Shown in pieces: positions 25,657-33,762 of a stretch of 51,504 nt of DNA (position 1 is the stretch's first letter; each line of letters begins with the position of its first letter). The DNA is from a virus, in the IMG/VR virus record IMGVR_UViG_3300049811_000046, positions 1 to 51,504 of that record, one strand, 5' to 3'. Under the pieces are notes generated by a model. That model saw nothing but the letters and a program-made list of their open reading frames with translations, searched no databases and had not been told where the DNA came from. The position numbers were made by a program, and so were the translations under genes.

Positions 25657-26583
25657 TTATACCACCCAGGCGTCAAAAACTTTGTATCTTTCAAGCAGCA
25701 TGTTGGCGGTAGCGTTTCCTGTTCCGGAATACGCCCTGTCATCAAAACTGAACTTCCAGTCCTTAACCTGTACGTGATTTATGTATCTATTCCTGTACAC
25801 CGAGTCCTGGCATAGAAGATCGAAGACAAGGTAGTACATAGCCTCTTTGACTCGCTCTGGCACGTATAGTTCTCCACACTCGCCGTATACGTCATAGCGA
25901 TATCCATAGCGGAAGTTGCCGTACGTGTAAACGAGCGATGGGCGCTCTTCCTCTGTGTAGTCGATGCCCGGCTCAGAGATCCTTACACCGAACCCTGAAT
26001 CTGAAACGCTGAATACCGTGCCCCACTCGTTTACGTCATCATCCACATCATAGATGAGTTTGTCATTCTCCCATATTTTCTTAATAGAGATCAATTTATC
26101 TGGAAGGGCAAGAACGTCTACCTGCTGGCCGACGCCGGTCACTGTCTTGTAAATGCGACCAAACCTTGTATTTGTGTAGGTTTCTATGTTTGCCCTCGCC
26201 ACCTTTTCAGCGGCAACGATTCTGTCGAGCGGCTGGTATCCTGGGTCGCTCTCTGATGTAAACTGATAACCTAGCCTGCTACATATCTCAGAAGGGGTTA
26301 GGTAAGGAGTCACGATATCGTGATACTGTGTGATTTCTACCGGGTCACCGCCGAAATCGAACGACCACACTACCTTTACGACTGACTGGCTGAGGGTTTC
26401 CTCAATTGGGATTTCTGCTAGCCAAGTCTCGCTTGAAACCGGCTGCGCCGGTGTTTTCTCGCTTACATCAAGGACGAGTTCTGTACCGTCCGCCCGGACC
26501 AACGTCGCAGTTGGAGTCGCAGTAGTGGACTGGCCGACACTAATTTCTACACTTGTTAGTGTATGGATATATATTTCGCTCAT
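25657..26583 (-). CDS. Head-tail adaptor with N-terminal Ig-like domain
   Basis: 308 residues in two parts. Residues 1-92 look like an immunoglobulin-like beta sandwich (SVEISVGQSTTATPTATLVR ... VVKVVWSFDFGG). Residues 93-308 have the helical head-tail connector pattern (YLTPSEICSRLGYQ, LDRIVAAEKVARANIETYTN, RVKEAMYYLVFDLLCQDSVY), like HK97 gp6 or SPP1 gp15. Such adaptors are usually 100-200 residues and lack the Ig-like part, so this is a fusion or an accreted decoration domain. AAGGTGG precedes the ATG. Confidence 0.72.
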   Translation of the reverse strand: MSEIYIHTLTSVEISVGQSTTATPTATLVRADGTELVLDVSEKTPAQPVSSETWLAEIPIEETLSQSVVKVVWSFDFGGDPVEITQYHDIVTPYLTPSEICSRLGYQFTSESDPGYQPLDRIVAAEKVARANIETYTNTRFGRIYKTVTGVGQQVDVLALPDKLISIKKIWENDKLIYDVDDDVNEWGTVFSVSDSGFGVRISEPGIDYTEEERPSLVYTYGNFRYGYRYDVYGECGELYVPERVKEAMYYLVFDLLCQDSVYRNRYINHVQVKDWKFSFDDRAYSGTGNATANMLLERYKVFDAWVV

Positions 26584-26599
26584 CGGCCAGCCACCTTAA

Positions 26600-27019
26600 T
26601 CATGCGTAGTAGTCTCTCAGTTCCTTCGGAGTAGCCAGCCTAAAGCCGGTCTCTTCAAGAATAAGGTCTGCATCATCGGCTGCAACGATCTGGTATGGGT
26701 GCTCGTATGTGAACGTGTAAACAGCACCGCTGTCGCCATATGCGTCCCAGCGTCGGTTATTGCGCGTCATCTTGATGACGTATGTCTCGCCACTCAAATT
26801 AGGCTCCTTAGACTGAACTGTACGCTGTGGGGCTGCGACCGGCTCTGGATCTGACTCCGGCTCTGGGAAAACGTGCTCCTTTACAAGAGCCAACGTAATT
26901 CCGTTAGCGTCCAACTCTTCCAAAATTTCTGCTTTCTTAGTAAGGCTTCCAAGATCTACGCCCATCTCATCAGCGATGATCTTAAGGTCGGCCACCTTGT
27001 AATTCTCTAGTTCAGACAT
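26600..27019 (-). CDS. Head protein with Rho-N/HeH-like N-terminal domain
   Basis: 139 residues. Residues 5-42 (NYKVADLKIIADEMGVDLGS ... KAEILEELDANG) match the small helix-extended-helix fold found at the N-terminus of Rho and in several phage head proteins. A Pro/Glu-rich linker (EPESDPEPVAAP) leads to a beta-rich C-terminal part. It is the first gene after the capsid terminator and has its own good promoter (TTGCTT-N17-TATAAT) and AGAGGA site. Confidence 0.72.
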   Translation of the reverse strand: MSELENYKVADLKIIADEMGVDLGSLTKKAEILEELDANGITLALVKEHVFPEPESDPEPVAAPQRTVQSKEPNLSGETYVIKMTRNNRRWDAYGDSGAVYTFTYEHPYQIVAADDADLILEETGFRLATPKELRDYYA

Positions 27020-27045
27020 GTGATTCCTCTCGTCTAGTCCTGACG

Positions 27046-27074
27046 ATTATAGCAAACGCCAGAATAAAAAGCAA
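27046..27074 (-). promoter_or_regulatory. Late-type promoter for head-tail connector operon
   Basis: Minus strand TTGCTT, 17 bases, TATAAT, the best match of the late promoter family. The -35 begins at the last base of the terminator hairpin that ends the major capsid message. Transcription should start near 27039, about 20 bases before the ATG at 27019. Confidence 0.75.
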
Positions 27075-27098
27075 GGGGGCCGGTAATCCCGGCCCCCT
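27064..27098 (-). terminator. Rho-independent terminator after major capsid gene
   Basis: On the minus strand a perfect 10-base-pair stem AGGGGGCCGG/CCGGCCCCCT (27089-27098 with 27074-27083) with a five-base loop is followed by TGCTTTTTATT. It starts 20 bases after the capsid stop codon. Confidence 0.92.
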
Positions 27099-27117
27099 AC
27101 ACTTATGGTGCGTTAGA

Positions 27118-28092
27118 TCAGACGCTTACCTTAACGTCCTTCACGATCACGAATGCGTCTGCATTCTCGATCTGTACACCTACGCGAACGTAGGCAACGA
27201 ATTCAGTTGTGTCCTTCTTCATTGCGAAGTCGGAGTAAACCTTGACCTCTCGCTTGATTCCCCAGATACGGTTATCAGGGAATGTCAGTTCTACGTGACC
27301 GTGGTCTCCCGTAGCGCCAGAGTATGTACCGTCAAGAGTCTCATCAAATAGTGGGACCTCCTTGACTGGAATACCGAAGGCGTATGGACGGATAGAACCA
27401 CCCGGTGCTGCTGGGTTACCGCTAAGGACAGCCTCAGCGATTGACTCAGGAGCGGTAGAAATGTCAGTCAACTTGTACAGCCAGTCTTGCTGTAGGTTGG
27501 ATCCGGTGTAGAAGCGCAACTGGTTGCGGCGCTGTAGGTACTTGCGAGGCATAGCCTTGATAGCCTTGTTGAAAATAGCCTTATCAAGAGCGGCACCTGC
27601 ACCTGCAACTACGTGTCCGTTTGTCAGAGCCAGTTTCTTGAAGCCATCGAATGCTCCAAGTAGCGGGTCAACGGATGTGTCATCACCGTTAATAGCCAGA
27701 TCCTCAATGTCGTTACCGAACTGAGTAGCCATTAGGCGGGCGATGTGATCCTGAATACCAGACTCTAGCGCGTCCTCAACAGACTCGGTGGAAACCTCCC
27801 AGTCCAAACGAAGTTTCTTTGTTGTGATAGAAATCTTCGTGAACGTTGGGATCGCGTTAACACCGTCGTCAACTGCCTCAGTAGCCTGGCGTGCTAGACG
27901 CTGGCCTACGGCAACCTTGTCGATGTCAACTGTGTCAGCCTTCATTCTCTTTACGAAACCTTCCTGTGCAAGAACGGTAGCATCCCAGATGTAGTCGATG
28001 AAGCGGTCAGACTGCTCTGCGTTTAGCAGACCACCACCACCAGCAGCAACTACGCCGGTTGTTGTTACCTTCTCAAGAAGTTCATTGCTCAT
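27118..28092 (-). CDS. Major capsid protein, HK97 fold
   Basis: 324 residues, the shell subunit. Position right after the protease/scaffold gene and length support the call. Family-typical pieces are AEQSDRFIDYIWDATVLAQEG near the N-terminus (N-arm and E-loop side), the spine-helix region SVEDALESGIQDHIARLMAT, a GAFDGFKKL segment, and the C-terminal P-domain strands RIWGIKREVKVYSDF and EFVAYVRVGVQIENADAFV. There is no long cleaved delta domain at its N-terminus, consistent with a separate scaffold domain on the protease gene. The leader shares a 14-base element with the major tail gene, and a strong terminator follows. Confidence 0.93.
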   Translation of the reverse strand: MSNELLEKVTTTGVVAAGGGGLLNAEQSDRFIDYIWDATVLAQEGFVKRMKADTVDIDKVAVGQRLARQATEAVDDGVNAIPTFTKISITTKKLRLDWEVSTESVEDALESGIQDHIARLMATQFGNDIEDLAINGDDTSVDPLLGAFDGFKKLALTNGHVVAGAGAALDKAIFNKAIKAMPRKYLQRRNQLRFYTGSNLQQDWLYKLTDISTAPESIAEAVLSGNPAAPGGSIRPYAFGIPVKEVPLFDETLDGTYSGATGDHGHVELTFPDNRIWGIKREVKVYSDFAMKKDTTEFVAYVRVGVQIENADAFVIVKDVKVSV

Positions 28093-28098
28093 TTGTTG

Positions 28099-28112
28099 TT
28101 TTCACCTACCTT
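28099..28112 (-). promoter_or_regulatory. Conserved translation element before major capsid protein
   Basis: The minus strand reads AAGGTAGGTGAAAA six bases before the ATG, identical in sequence and spacing to the element at 23867-23880. No good promoter is seen in the 38-base gap, so the gene is probably read from the promoter at 29340-29368. Confidence 0.75.
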
Positions 28113-28130
28113 TTTATTTGATTACATCTT

Positions 28131-28568
28131 TCAGCGAACGACGAAAGAACTGCCCCAGATGTTGTTGTTATTTTTTGGTTCTGCATCCCCGCCAAGGTCA
28201 GCAGACTTCTTTACAGCAGATGATTCGTCAATTTCCTTGAGAGACTTCTGTGTGCTCTCAACTTCATCTGCTACGGTCTTTAGGTTCTCGGCTACCGCCT
28301 CGAACTTCTCATTGACAGACTTGGCGAACTCTGCCAACTGGTCGGCGGTTGCCTGTGCTGTCTCTGCTAGTTTTTCGTTGAATGTCTTTAGTAGAGACTC
28401 GCTAATGTCGCTTAGCGCCTTCTCCAGATCAAACTCTGGCTCTACTGTTTCTTCGACTGTGGCTGCCTTCTCAGTTACTTCCTCGTCTACAGGCTCTTCA
28501 ACCGGCTCGACCTCAGCCACTACGGTTTCCTCAACCACGTCTTCTACAACTACTGTTTCTTCAGACAC
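28131..28568 (-). CDS. Nested scaffolding protein from internal in-frame GTG start
   Basis: An in-frame GTG at 28568 (codon 255 of the protease gene) is preceded by a perfect AAGGAGG with seven bases of spacing, far better than the start of the full-length gene. The product would be 145 residues: an acidic Val/Glu stretch, the coiled coil and the IWGSSF tail, i.e. scaffold without protease. The lambda C/Nu3 genes are nested the same way. The nearby ATG at 28573 is out of frame and stops after seven codons. Confidence 0.6.
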   Translation of the reverse strand: MSEETVVVEDVVEETVVAEVEPVEEPVDEEVTEKAATVEETVEPEFDLEKALSDISESLLKTFNEKLAETAQATADQLAEFAKSVNEKFEAVAENLKTVADEVESTQKSLKEIDESSAVKKSADLGGDAEPKNNNNIWGSSFVVR

Positions 28569-29330
28569 TTCATTACCTCCTTCGCTGTGGGCTTCCCCTG
28601 TAAGTTCACCCTTATGGTTCTTTATTAGTGCTCCAACAGTTTCCGCCTTTTCAGCGTCAGTACGCTCAACCCATCCGATGCTCTCCATAGAAGAGGAGCA
28701 TACTGGGCAGGAGGCGCTGTCAGAATCTTTAGTTACGGCAATTTCATCCTTGTCGCACCAAAAAACGCTCTCGGTCTCTATTTCAGAAACCATTCCCTTT
28801 ACTTCCATTCCGCCGTCTACCTTGACGATGGAGAGGATATTCGCCAGTTGATTCGCTGGATTGTCAACCACTGATAGTTCGATTAGCGAATACTTGGTGA
28901 TAACTCTGATGGTCCTGTCGGCTGACTTATCGAATACGTTATCGGCTTCGTGAATCTCTCCACCGATAGAAAACCCTGATAGTGTGCCATCTAGAACCTT
29001 TTCCCAAGTGTCCGCCGCCCCCTTGCTGATGTATGCTGTAACGAAAATTCCGCTATACATCTTCTCATCAACGGGATCATAAAGTTCCTCTACGGAGAAA
29101 GAGAGAACCCGACCAACAGCCTTTGCCTGGTGCATCTCACGAAGATTTCCGCGAAACTCCTGAAATGCTTCTAGGCTGGCCTGTGTGGAAACAACGTCGC
29201 CCTGCTTGTCGATATTGTCGAGTGTCGCAAATCCGGAAACAGTTCTTGATTCGCGGTCAACCTTAACAATAGGGACAGCAAAACGTAGGTTATTGCCGTC
29301 TAGGTCGAAGTGTGCTTTCTCAAATATCAT
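28131..29330 (-). CDS. Capsid maturation protease fused to scaffolding protein
   Basis: 399 residues. Residues 1-175 are an HK97-type (U35) prohead protease with His67 in REMHQAKAVGRV and Ser121 in SGFSIGGEI, the expected His/Ser pair, plus KYSLIELSVVDNPANQ. Residues 190-215 hold three cysteines (C192, C208, C211). From residue 255 on, the sequence is Glu/Val-rich and then a long coiled coil (about 300-380), ending NNNNIWGSSFVVR, like a scaffold tail that binds the capsid protein. The ATG has no ribosome binding site and lies nine bases after a -10 box, so the mRNA is probably leaderless. Confidence 0.9.
   Translation of the reverse strand: MIFEKAHFDLDGNNLRFAVPIVKVDRESRTVSGFATLDNIDKQGDVVSTQASLEAFQEFRGNLREMHQAKAVGRVLSFSVEELYDPVDEKMYSGIFVTAYISKGAADTWEKVLDGTLSGFSIGGEIHEADNVFDKSADRTIRVITKYSLIELSVVDNPANQLANILSIVKVDGGMEVKGMVSEIETESVFWCDKDEIAVTKDSDSASCPVCSSSMESIGWVERTDAEKAETVGALIKNHKGELTGEAHSEGGNEVSEETVVVEDVVEETVVAEVEPVEEPVDEEVTEKAATVEETVEPEFDLEKALSDISESLLKTFNEKLAETAQATADQLAEFAKSVNEKFEAVAENLKTVADEVESTQKSLKEIDESSAVKKSADLGGDAEPKNNNNIWGSSFVVR
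28576..28582 (-). promoter_or_regulatory. Internal Shine-Dalgarno for nested scaffold
   Basis: The minus strand reads AAGGAGG inside the protease coding sequence, seven bases before the in-frame GTG at 28568. It is one of the strongest ribosome binding sites of the region. Confidence 0.65.
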
Positions 29331-29339
29331 AGTGGTTTG

Positions 29340-29368
29340 ATACTAATTGCATTTCTATTAAAATGCAA
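29340..29368 (-). promoter_or_regulatory. Late-type promoter for protease-scaffold-capsid unit
   Basis: Minus strand TTGCAT, 17 bases, TAGTAT. The -10 ends ten bases before the first base of the protease ATG, so the transcript would have a leader of only a few bases. The spacer and -35 form a perfect inverted repeat TTGCATTT-N6-AAATGCAA (29347-29368), which could be an operator. Confidence 0.62.
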
Positions 29369-29369
29369 A

Positions 29370-30944
29370 TTATTCTGTAGTTCTTCCGTCACCCTGAGCG
29401 TTTCTTCCTTCTCCGGAAGAATCTGATGAGCCCGCTGAACGGTTAGCGTCACGAGTTCTGGACTGTCTAGCCTGTGCGTTTTGCTCCGCCGCAGCCTGGG
29501 CACCCATCTTAACCGGCTCGTCGCCTCCGTCAAGTGGCGGTAGACCATAGCGCTTACGGACTTCGTTCGGAACCATTGTCTGCATTCTCAGGTAACGCTC
29601 ATCGATCTTGCTCTGTGTATCCTCATCGGATAGCGTCATTTCTGTCAATTGGAACTTGAAATTGTCAGTTACAGTCTTGATGATCAGGTTAATACGCTTT
29701 TCCAGCATATCCTGGCGTGGTCGTGTAACCTGCTCCTTGAATCCCTTATCCGCGTCTCGCGCAGCAGCAAGGCCGACTCCATCCATGTAGCCAGACTTTG
29801 TTTTCGGTGTCCTGTGAGCCATGAAGATTTCGTCTATATTCATCTTGCGGTAGGTGTTGAAACTGCTATCCTGGGCCTTGGCCTCAATTGCCTCCATCTT
29901 GAACTCGACCTTATTACCGTCCGAGTCTGGTGGGAGCGGTAGGAAAACGCTACGGTGGTGCTTACCCTTTACCCCGGTCTGGAACAATTCAAGGATCTTC
30001 CGCTGGTTGGCCTCAGAGATAGAGGCTCCCTTTAGGTAGATCACATATCGTGGAACGGCCTTGTGCTCAAAGTAGTCAAGGTTGTAGCGGCTAGCGAATT
30101 CGTCACCGGCTAGTGCTTCTGTGGCCGGGATAATGTCAGGAATTCCGTAGAAACTGTTAGTTGGTGTGTAGTTCTTGACATGAATTACTTCGTTAGGGTT
30201 TCTGTCGTCAGTAAGGGGGTTCTCTGTTGTGGTATCCCCGAAGTTTCTGAAATAAATTACTCTAGTTCCAACTAGTTGTACGAATCCGTCCCTGTCTCGG
30301 CGGACTCTCATTGTGACTGATGGGATGTGGCCTACGTAATTGATCTTCCCGCTCTTCGTACGACCGATCTCGATATAGGCGTTTCCCGTCGATTCAAGAT
30401 CGACTGCTACGGCATGTAGGGTGTCAGAGAATGGCTGCAACCAGTTCAGGCTGTCTAGCCATTCGAGTACGGCGTTCTTCTCATCTTCAGCCTTCTGCTC
30501 TAGTCGCTTGCGGGTTTTATCGCTTGTGGCCCGCTCGATATCCGACTTCAACTTGTATGTTGGCTCTAGGTCATATCCAAGGTCAACAATATTTGCTACC
30601 TTTGATTGAACTGCGGCATAGTGGGGGGCAGACTTCTCATAAACCTTGGCAAGATATGTTGGGTTGTAGTCTGGAACGACCACTCCAAAGTTGTCGTAGG
30701 CAAAGGTGTAGCCGACCTCGACAGCCTTGCTCTTTACTGTATCCGCCTTATTTACCTTCCTTCTGCGGAACCCGCCAGACAGCCCCTTCAACGCTAGGAA
30801 CTCGTCAGCAGTCAACATAAATGGATCGCTTGATGGATTTGAGATCTCCATCTCTGATGCGATGGTTACCTCGACCTCTTGTACGCTGGCTGGCTCCACC
30901 TTGGTAACACGGCGACTAGCCGTACGCTTAATATCCGAGGCCAC
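29370..30944 (-). CDS. Portal protein
   Basis: 524 residues. It forms the dodecameric ring at the capsid vertex through which DNA is packaged and released. Features that fit the phage portal family are YAAVQSKVANIVDLGYDLEP, the segment DLESTGNAYIEIGRTKSG, YFRNFGDTTTENPL, IHVKNYTPTNSFYGIPDI, and the long helix DKGFKEQVTRPRQDMLEKRI. The C-terminus is Gln/Ser/Arg-rich and probably disordered. It comes immediately before the protease, capsid and connector genes. The start is GTG with GAGGCGAG upstream. Confidence 0.9.
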   Translation of the reverse strand: MASDIKRTASRRVTKVEPASVQEVEVTIASEMEISNPSSDPFMLTADEFLALKGLSGGFRRRKVNKADTVKSKAVEVGYTFAYDNFGVVVPDYNPTYLAKVYEKSAPHYAAVQSKVANIVDLGYDLEPTYKLKSDIERATSDKTRKRLEQKAEDEKNAVLEWLDSLNWLQPFSDTLHAVAVDLESTGNAYIEIGRTKSGKINYVGHIPSVTMRVRRDRDGFVQLVGTRVIYFRNFGDTTTENPLTDDRNPNEVIHVKNYTPTNSFYGIPDIIPATEALAGDEFASRYNLDYFEHKAVPRYVIYLKGASISEANQRKILELFQTGVKGKHHRSVFLPLPPDSDGNKVEFKMEAIEAKAQDSSFNTYRKMNIDEIFMAHRTPKTKSGYMDGVGLAAARDADKGFKEQVTRPRQDMLEKRINLIIKTVTDNFKFQLTEMTLSDEDTQSKIDERYLRMQTMVPNEVRKRYGLPPLDGGDEPVKMGAQAAAEQNAQARQSRTRDANRSAGSSDSSGEGRNAQGDGRTTE

Positions 30945-31353
30945 TTTGTCTCGCCTCGATTTCGCCCATCAGAGCAGGAACGTCGTAAGGGTCTGGAACA
31001 TACCCATCCATCATTCGCTCAACCTGATGCCAGAATTCGTTCTCACTAATCTTGCGGGAGCCTGGGTAGAATACAGCAATTCCGTCAGGATATCCGTGGT
31101 GTGCAGCGGCCTCTTTTAGTCTGCGGATACGCTCTGGATCGCCCTGCCTCGACGCAATTGAAAGGAAGTTAGCGTCGTCGTCGGTAAGGAAGTTTCCGTC
31201 AGGCAACTGCCAAACATATACTCCGATGTTTGTCTCCTGAACAATCTGGACTCTGGGCTTGGTGTTTTCCCAGGTCTTTTTAACCGGCTCATCCGGGTCT
31301 ACATCTGTGCTTAGCACCAATTCTGACTTTTCCTGCTCATTCATGTCACTCAT
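30928..31353 (-). CDS. Hypothetical protein upstream of portal
   Basis: 141 residues, not recognised. The first 35 are acidic and probably disordered (ELVLSTDVDPDEPVKK). The rest is mixed (NIGVYVWQLPDGNFLTDDDA, GYPDGIAVFYPGSRKI). It overlaps the portal gene by 17 bases. Under the promoter at 31352-31380 the ATG at 31353 would lie inside the -10 box. The second ATG at 31344 (MNEQEK) is seven bases after the -10 and is then the likelier, leaderless start. The longer form is given here as the conventional call. Confidence 0.7.
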   Translation of the reverse strand: MSDMNEQEKSELVLSTDVDPDEPVKKTWENTKPRVQIVQETNIGVYVWQLPDGNFLTDDDANFLSIASRQGDPERIRRLKEAAAHHGYPDGIAVFYPGSRKISENEFWHQVERMMDGYVPDPYDVPALMGEIEARQSGLGY

Positions 31354-31380
31354 AATACCATTTCTCTCTACTTAAAGCAA
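31352..31380 (-). promoter_or_regulatory. Late-type promoter for portal operon
   Basis: Minus strand TTGCTT, 17 bases, TATTAT. It is identical in both boxes and spacing to the promoter before the large fibre gene (36543-36571). The -10 overlaps the annotated ATG of the downstream gene. Confidence 0.65.
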
Positions 31381-31387
31381 AAACTTG

Positions 31388-33754
31388 TCATACCGGGATC
31401 ACATTTGTATGCCATGCAGGTGAATATAGGCTCGGAGCGGCTACTTGGCTAACGCTTAAAGCGTCTGAATCGTCTGGTCTGAATGTGTAGCGACCAAGAA
31501 ATGCTTGGTAGTGCTCAGTTATGTTGGCCGCGCCCAGCGGCTCATCATATAGTGCTAGATTCTGTAGGCCAACTCCGTTGACGAAGTTGGTTGAGTTGTA
31601 ACCGGCCCCAACATATACCTGCTGATCAGAAACAAGGCTGGTTAATTCGCAGTATACGTGTATCCACTGGTTGTACAGGTTAGTGATATTTTTACCGGAC
31701 ATATTAATATCGTTGACCCTAAGCGACGCCATATTGTGACTCAGAGCATTACCAGCCTTATTCACAGAAACATAACGCTCGGTCGATCCGTCATATATGC
31801 TGATAATACGACCACTGTTAACCGTATCGTAATCTATATACAGCAAGAACTCAAAGGCGCGGTACTCGTAATGAGTAGTAACCCCATCAATATTTACATC
31901 TTCTATCTCTCCAATAACGCTGCCACTGTCAAAGAATACTCCGTCGTACTTGTTCCTTGCGAACCTATTCGATGCCTCTGAATTGATCCAGAGGTGGCCG
32001 TTACCAGTGAAGTTAATCCTGGCCTCTGAGTTCTCCGCTTTCACGTATCTATCGATGAATGACCTGATCACCACTCCGCTTGTTGCAGGATATGATGTCT
32101 TGTCTGGGACGGCGCTAGCACTAATACCAGAATTTATCTCAACCTCTATGCTCTGATCTATATCAACGCCTGGGGTAGAATTGAATGGAATTGGTAGAAC
32201 AGGCTTGATGTATTTATCAATATAATCTGTGGAGTCGCTGGTTGTTATCTCTGGCCGCATTCCTTGCCCGCCGTCAGTTATGGCATAAGCACAGAGTATT
32301 TCTTCATCGCTAGGAAGTAGTATCTCTGTGTGGAGAGAGGTTCCGGTGAATCCAGCAATTTCGTAACCAGTGTTCATCGGCCAATATCCAGTCGCCCTTG
32401 TTGCGGCGAAGTAGTTTGCGTAATCGTTATCTATGTCGTCAAGGGATAGAACTGTGTCGTATGTGACTAGAGTAGAAATCAGCGGGATCGCCGCCCCACC
32501 GTATTCACCGTCAGTGCCCAGAACAATGAATGTAGAGTCATCGACAACAATATTCTGCTCCACCTCGGTCGCGGAAGAGACTGGGTTCAGGTCCAGCGGA
32601 GTCCCATCACTCTTCAGAGAGATGAAGCCGTTGTTATAGACTAGAATAAAGGCTCCTCCGGATGTTGATACTGTATCGTCAAATGTTATTGTGGTCGGTG
32701 TTTCTGTACCGTCGTCGGCCACATCCACTACATCTATCTTGAAGTCATTTGCTGACGTAACGTAAGCAGAGACTCTCTGGGTGCTCCCAATTAGAGAAAA
32801 TAGGTACTCATCTGATGCCCTGGTGTTATCGTCATCAGTCATAATACAGATTACGAACTGGCTTAATCCTAGCAGCGACTTTGCAGGTGCATACAGGTAC
32901 TCACCAGCGCCGATTTCTACTCCGGTTCCTGGGAAATTGGGTGCTGAATCATAAGCAAGGTCCGGGGCTGGCTTAGTGGCAAAGTATCCGTCAGGATCTA
33001 CAAAAAGGTTCTTGCTGGTGTCTGAATTGAATTCCTGGTCTAATTCTAGATCAAAGAAGCAGTTCCGCTCCGCCCTCATCTTGAATACCTGCCCCTCGTC
33101 GTTGGCACATGCGTCGGTATGACTGATTGATTGTGCGGATAGGAATTTTGCGGCTATCTCTTCTGGTTGCAGGGCGCGGTCGTAGACACATACATTAGAA
33201 GCAAATGTTGCGTCTAGAACTAAATCTGGATCCGTGTTTGAGAATGCAGCAGACGTAGGCGCTTCCTCGCTAAAGAACTGGAATCCATTAACATACACAG
33301 ACAAGGTGGATCCGGTCCATGTCATAGCAAAGTAGAATGCCTGGTCCATGTCTGGAACCTTGAAGTGGTGCGACATAATTCCAGGGAGGTATACGTATAG
33401 GCTCTCTGTGTCCGCCCCGACCACATTTGTTCCGATGGATAGGATATCCACAGTGCCGTGATCGTCGTTGTCGTTATTGGTGTGTAGTTCAAACCAGCCG
33501 TCAACGGTGAACGGCAGAGGCTCTTTTCCCTCTGTTGCGAAATTAAGACCAAGCGTGGATGTCGCACCGCTGCTTTTTGATGAGTGAAAACCTGGAACCA
33601 GCGGTTGATATAGTTTAGGGGCGGTGCCGGTGGCTACTGGAACGTCCGCCCCGGTCAGATCACCTGACCTACCCATAACATCAACATCGCCGTGTATTTC
33701 ATCCAGCGGCCAATAACTGTAAGGGTTAGTCGAGATTACGTATTCTCTATACAT
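31388..33754 (-). CDS. LamG-domain minor tail or decoration protein
   Basis: 788 residues with at least three concanavalin/LamG-like sandwiches. The first (about 10-200) opens with NPYSYWPLDE and has FTVDGWFELHTNND, FAMTWTGSTLSVYVNGFQFF and VCVYDRALQPEEIAAKF. The middle repeats the pattern (FVICIMTDDDN, FILVYNNGFISLKSDG), and the C-terminal part has EFLLYIDYDTVNSGRII and LALYDEPLGAANITEHYQAF. LamG modules bind carbohydrate, so surface binding is likely. The gene lies between the lysis/fibre block and the head genes. It has its own promoter eight bases before the ATG and no ribosome binding site. Confidence 0.78.
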   Translation of the reverse strand: MYREYVISTNPYSYWPLDEIHGDVDVMGRSGDLTGADVPVATGTAPKLYQPLVPGFHSSKSSGATSTLGLNFATEGKEPLPFTVDGWFELHTNNDNDDHGTVDILSIGTNVVGADTESLYVYLPGIMSHHFKVPDMDQAFYFAMTWTGSTLSVYVNGFQFFSEEAPTSAAFSNTDPDLVLDATFASNVCVYDRALQPEEIAAKFLSAQSISHTDACANDEGQVFKMRAERNCFFDLELDQEFNSDTSKNLFVDPDGYFATKPAPDLAYDSAPNFPGTGVEIGAGEYLYAPAKSLLGLSQFVICIMTDDDNTRASDEYLFSLIGSTQRVSAYVTSANDFKIDVVDVADDGTETPTTITFDDTVSTSGGAFILVYNNGFISLKSDGTPLDLNPVSSATEVEQNIVVDDSTFIVLGTDGEYGGAAIPLISTLVTYDTVLSLDDIDNDYANYFAATRATGYWPMNTGYEIAGFTGTSLHTEILLPSDEEILCAYAITDGGQGMRPEITTSDSTDYIDKYIKPVLPIPFNSTPGVDIDQSIEVEINSGISASAVPDKTSYPATSGVVIRSFIDRYVKAENSEARINFTGNGHLWINSEASNRFARNKYDGVFFDSGSVIGEIEDVNIDGVTTHYEYRAFEFLLYIDYDTVNSGRIISIYDGSTERYVSVNKAGNALSHNMASLRVNDINMSGKNITNLYNQWIHVYCELTSLVSDQQVYVGAGYNSTNFVNGVGLQNLALYDEPLGAANITEHYQAFLGRYTFRPDDSDALSVSQVAAPSLYSPAWHTNVIPV

Positions 33755-33762
33755 GATGATTC

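Noticed and set aside
28093-28851. Plus-strand ORF of 252 codons opposite the protease-scaffold gene
   Set aside because: A Ser/Thr/Val-rich antisense image of the Glu-rich scaffold codons; no ribosome binding site or overlap with other plus genes.
29327-29548. Minus-strand ORF of 73 codons overlapping the portal end
   Set aside because: Lies in a second frame within the portal gene, very basic, and crosses the promoter and leader of the protease gene.
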